Source: Guillardia theta CCMP2712 (taxonomy: Eukaryota; Cryptophyceae; Pyrenomonadales; Geminigeraceae). From it: DNA of 64,000 nt. Within the stretch, counting starts at the first letter, position 1; each line of letters opens with the position of its first letter. The DNA lies in assembly GCF_000315625.1 (NCBI RefSeq), contig NW_005434650.1:462005-526004 (forward strand), written 5' to 3'. The position numbers and the translations under genes are program-made. Under the pieces are notes generated by a model that saw only the letters and a program-made list of their open reading frames with translations, had not been told where the DNA came from and ran no database searches. Shown here one piece after another: positions 63,101 to 64,000 of this stretch.

Positions 63101-64000
63101 AGGAGTGAATCTGGTCCTGCCTAGAGCTCCTGACTGGGGCCAGCCCGTCTATCTCGTCAAAGAAGATGATAGAGGGCTGGGTGAACGTTCAGGATCATCG
63201 GGTGCGAGGGCAAGTCGCCGTTACCTGCAGTCGGGCAGCCTCCGCAAACAGCAACCTCAGTTGTCTCTCAGCCTCTCCGTGGTACTTGCTGAGGCAGTCG
63301 GCTCCCTTGCGCATAAAGAATGAGATCTTCTGCGATCCCTGGCTGCACGAGTTTGCTAGCGCCTGCAAGGAAGTCACCCACGCACCATCCCGGCAGGCCT
63401 TGGAAGTTACCCGAGCCATCATCGTCTTCCCTGTCCCGGGAGGTCCATGGAACAGAACTCCTCCGGGTGCCTTGATCCCCAACTTGGAGAAAATCTCGGG
63501 GTAAGTGAGCGGGAGGAAGACGCTTTCCTTGAGACTCTTGATGTGAGCGTCAAGGCCCCCGATCGACTCGAACGAAACCTGTTGATCAACCACGTGAGGA
63601 GCGGGGCACTTTCAGAAGCACGCATCCTCCTGCGGGACTCACCGACTGGTCGATGGACATAGGGCTTATGTCCGCGTTGATCGGCTTCACTTCCCCGTCC
63701 TCCGTGTAACCCTGGTTGCTCTTCACCTTGCCTGCATCGACCGTCAGCTAGTCAAGCAGCGAATAGCGACAGGACGTACTTCCATTTTGGTCATCGTCAG
63801 AGGAGGAGCCTGCGCGACCGTTGGCCCCTCCAGACTTCAACATCTTGAGCTGCTTGGTCCACCCGGCCGACAGAGGCACATCCTCCCCGGAGTGAGAAGC
63901 ATCAGTTTCAAACACTCTGCATGCGTCACGTTGGTTTCAGCTGTCACACACACGAGCACAACGAGGGCACCTCAACTTCTTCCCACACTCGGTGACTACA
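59196..64000 (-). CDS. ATAD2: ATAD2/Yta7-like AAA ATPase with bromodomain and extra C-terminal region (5' end outside window)
   Basis: A nuclear chromatin ATPase is expected. Seventeen phase-consistent exons are visible from 63780-63916 down to 59621-59722 and 59196-59414; more coding sequence lies past the window edge. AAA-1 shows Walker A GPPGTGKT, the RKGADCLSKYHGEAERQL pore/second-region motif, Walker B IIFFDEIDGLAP and RRPGRFDRE. A degenerate AAA-2 follows (RVLLWGRAGDAQNHVARAL). The bromodomain holds HPMDLATMLFDID and AIRFNNPD. In the same frame after a 44-bp intron comes a Tudor/Agenet-like region (EWVPGRVINVVGDPLYP, FEVHIV, ENKEWRWP), then a Gln-rich tail. Human ATAD2 lacks this tail as far as I know. 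The intron 63363-63410 is 48 bp, stop-free and in frame. A fusion of two adjacent genes is the main alternative for the tail. Confidence 0.86.
59535..59612. repeat. (GGGA)n array in an intron
   Basis: About 19 GGGA units lie in the intron 59415-59620 of the ATAD2-like gene. Confidence 0.93.
60094..60173. repeat. (ATG)n trinucleotide array in an intron
   Basis: About 26 perfect ATG/TGA-phase units lie in the intron 60075-60241 of the ATAD2-like gene. Poly-His, poly-Ile or poly-Ser ORFs here are artefacts. Confidence 0.94.

Overview
The window is eukaryotic nuclear DNA. Its genes are split by very small GT-AG introns, mostly 41-60 bp and one of 35 bp. Both strands carry genes at high density, and introns and spacers are full of microsatellites. 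Gene content (RPB7, a PSMD5-type proteasome chaperone, a DDX10-type helicase, an ATAD2-type AAA/bromodomain ATPase, cyclin, phosphoglucomutase) fits a free-living protist. Intron size, roughly balanced base composition and the large secreted or cell-surface proteins suggest a unicellular alga, perhaps a cryptophyte such as Guillardia theta. That assignment is inference. I rebuilt gene models by hand from splice signals, reading phase and protein-family resemblance.

Layout. 0-3.5 kb: 3' half of a phosphoglucomutase gene (+), then a small secreted coiled-coil protein (-). 4-12.5 kb: two tandem copies of a membrane-anchored collagen-like protein (+), with an unresolved gene (-) between them. 12.5-15.8 kb: DDX10-like helicase (-). 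16.9-18.1 kb: cyclin (+). 18.3-21.3 kb: 800-aa coiled-coil protein (-). 23-24.6 kb: MFS transporter (+), convergent with RPB7 (-) at 24.7-25.5 kb. 25.5-29.6 kb: gene-poor, with repeats and small fragments. 29.6-38.1 kb: a 27-exon gene (+) joining an SGNH/PC-esterase-like domain, an acyltransferase-3 membrane domain and a beta-propeller glycosidase-like domain. 38.7-41.5 kb: PSMD5-like (-). 42.3-44.3 kb: P-loop NTPase with an N-terminal coiled-coil repeat (+). 45.6-48.5 kb: small genes (-), including a two-half YccF-family membrane protein. 49.9-53.1 kb: secreted RCC1-repeat/Cys-rich protein (+). 53.7-55.0 kb: secreted DNRLRE-like protein (+). 55-57.6 kb: a GGGA array with a 100-N gap, then G-rich repeat DNA. 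57.7-59.0 kb: fatty-acid desaturase-like protein (+). 59.2 kb to the end: ATAD2-like AAA ATPase with bromodomain and a chromatin-reader-like tail (-).

The strongest candidates for something undescribed are two. The collagen-like pair has identical introns and collagen regions but clustered, nearly all non-synonymous differences in a thrice-repeated C-terminal domain. The three-domain polysaccharide-modifying fusion enzyme is the other. Several secreted or surface proteins (collagen-like pair, fusion enzyme, RCC1 and DNRLRE proteins) lie in the same 50 kb and may act in the cell covering, though nothing in the sequence proves that they work together.
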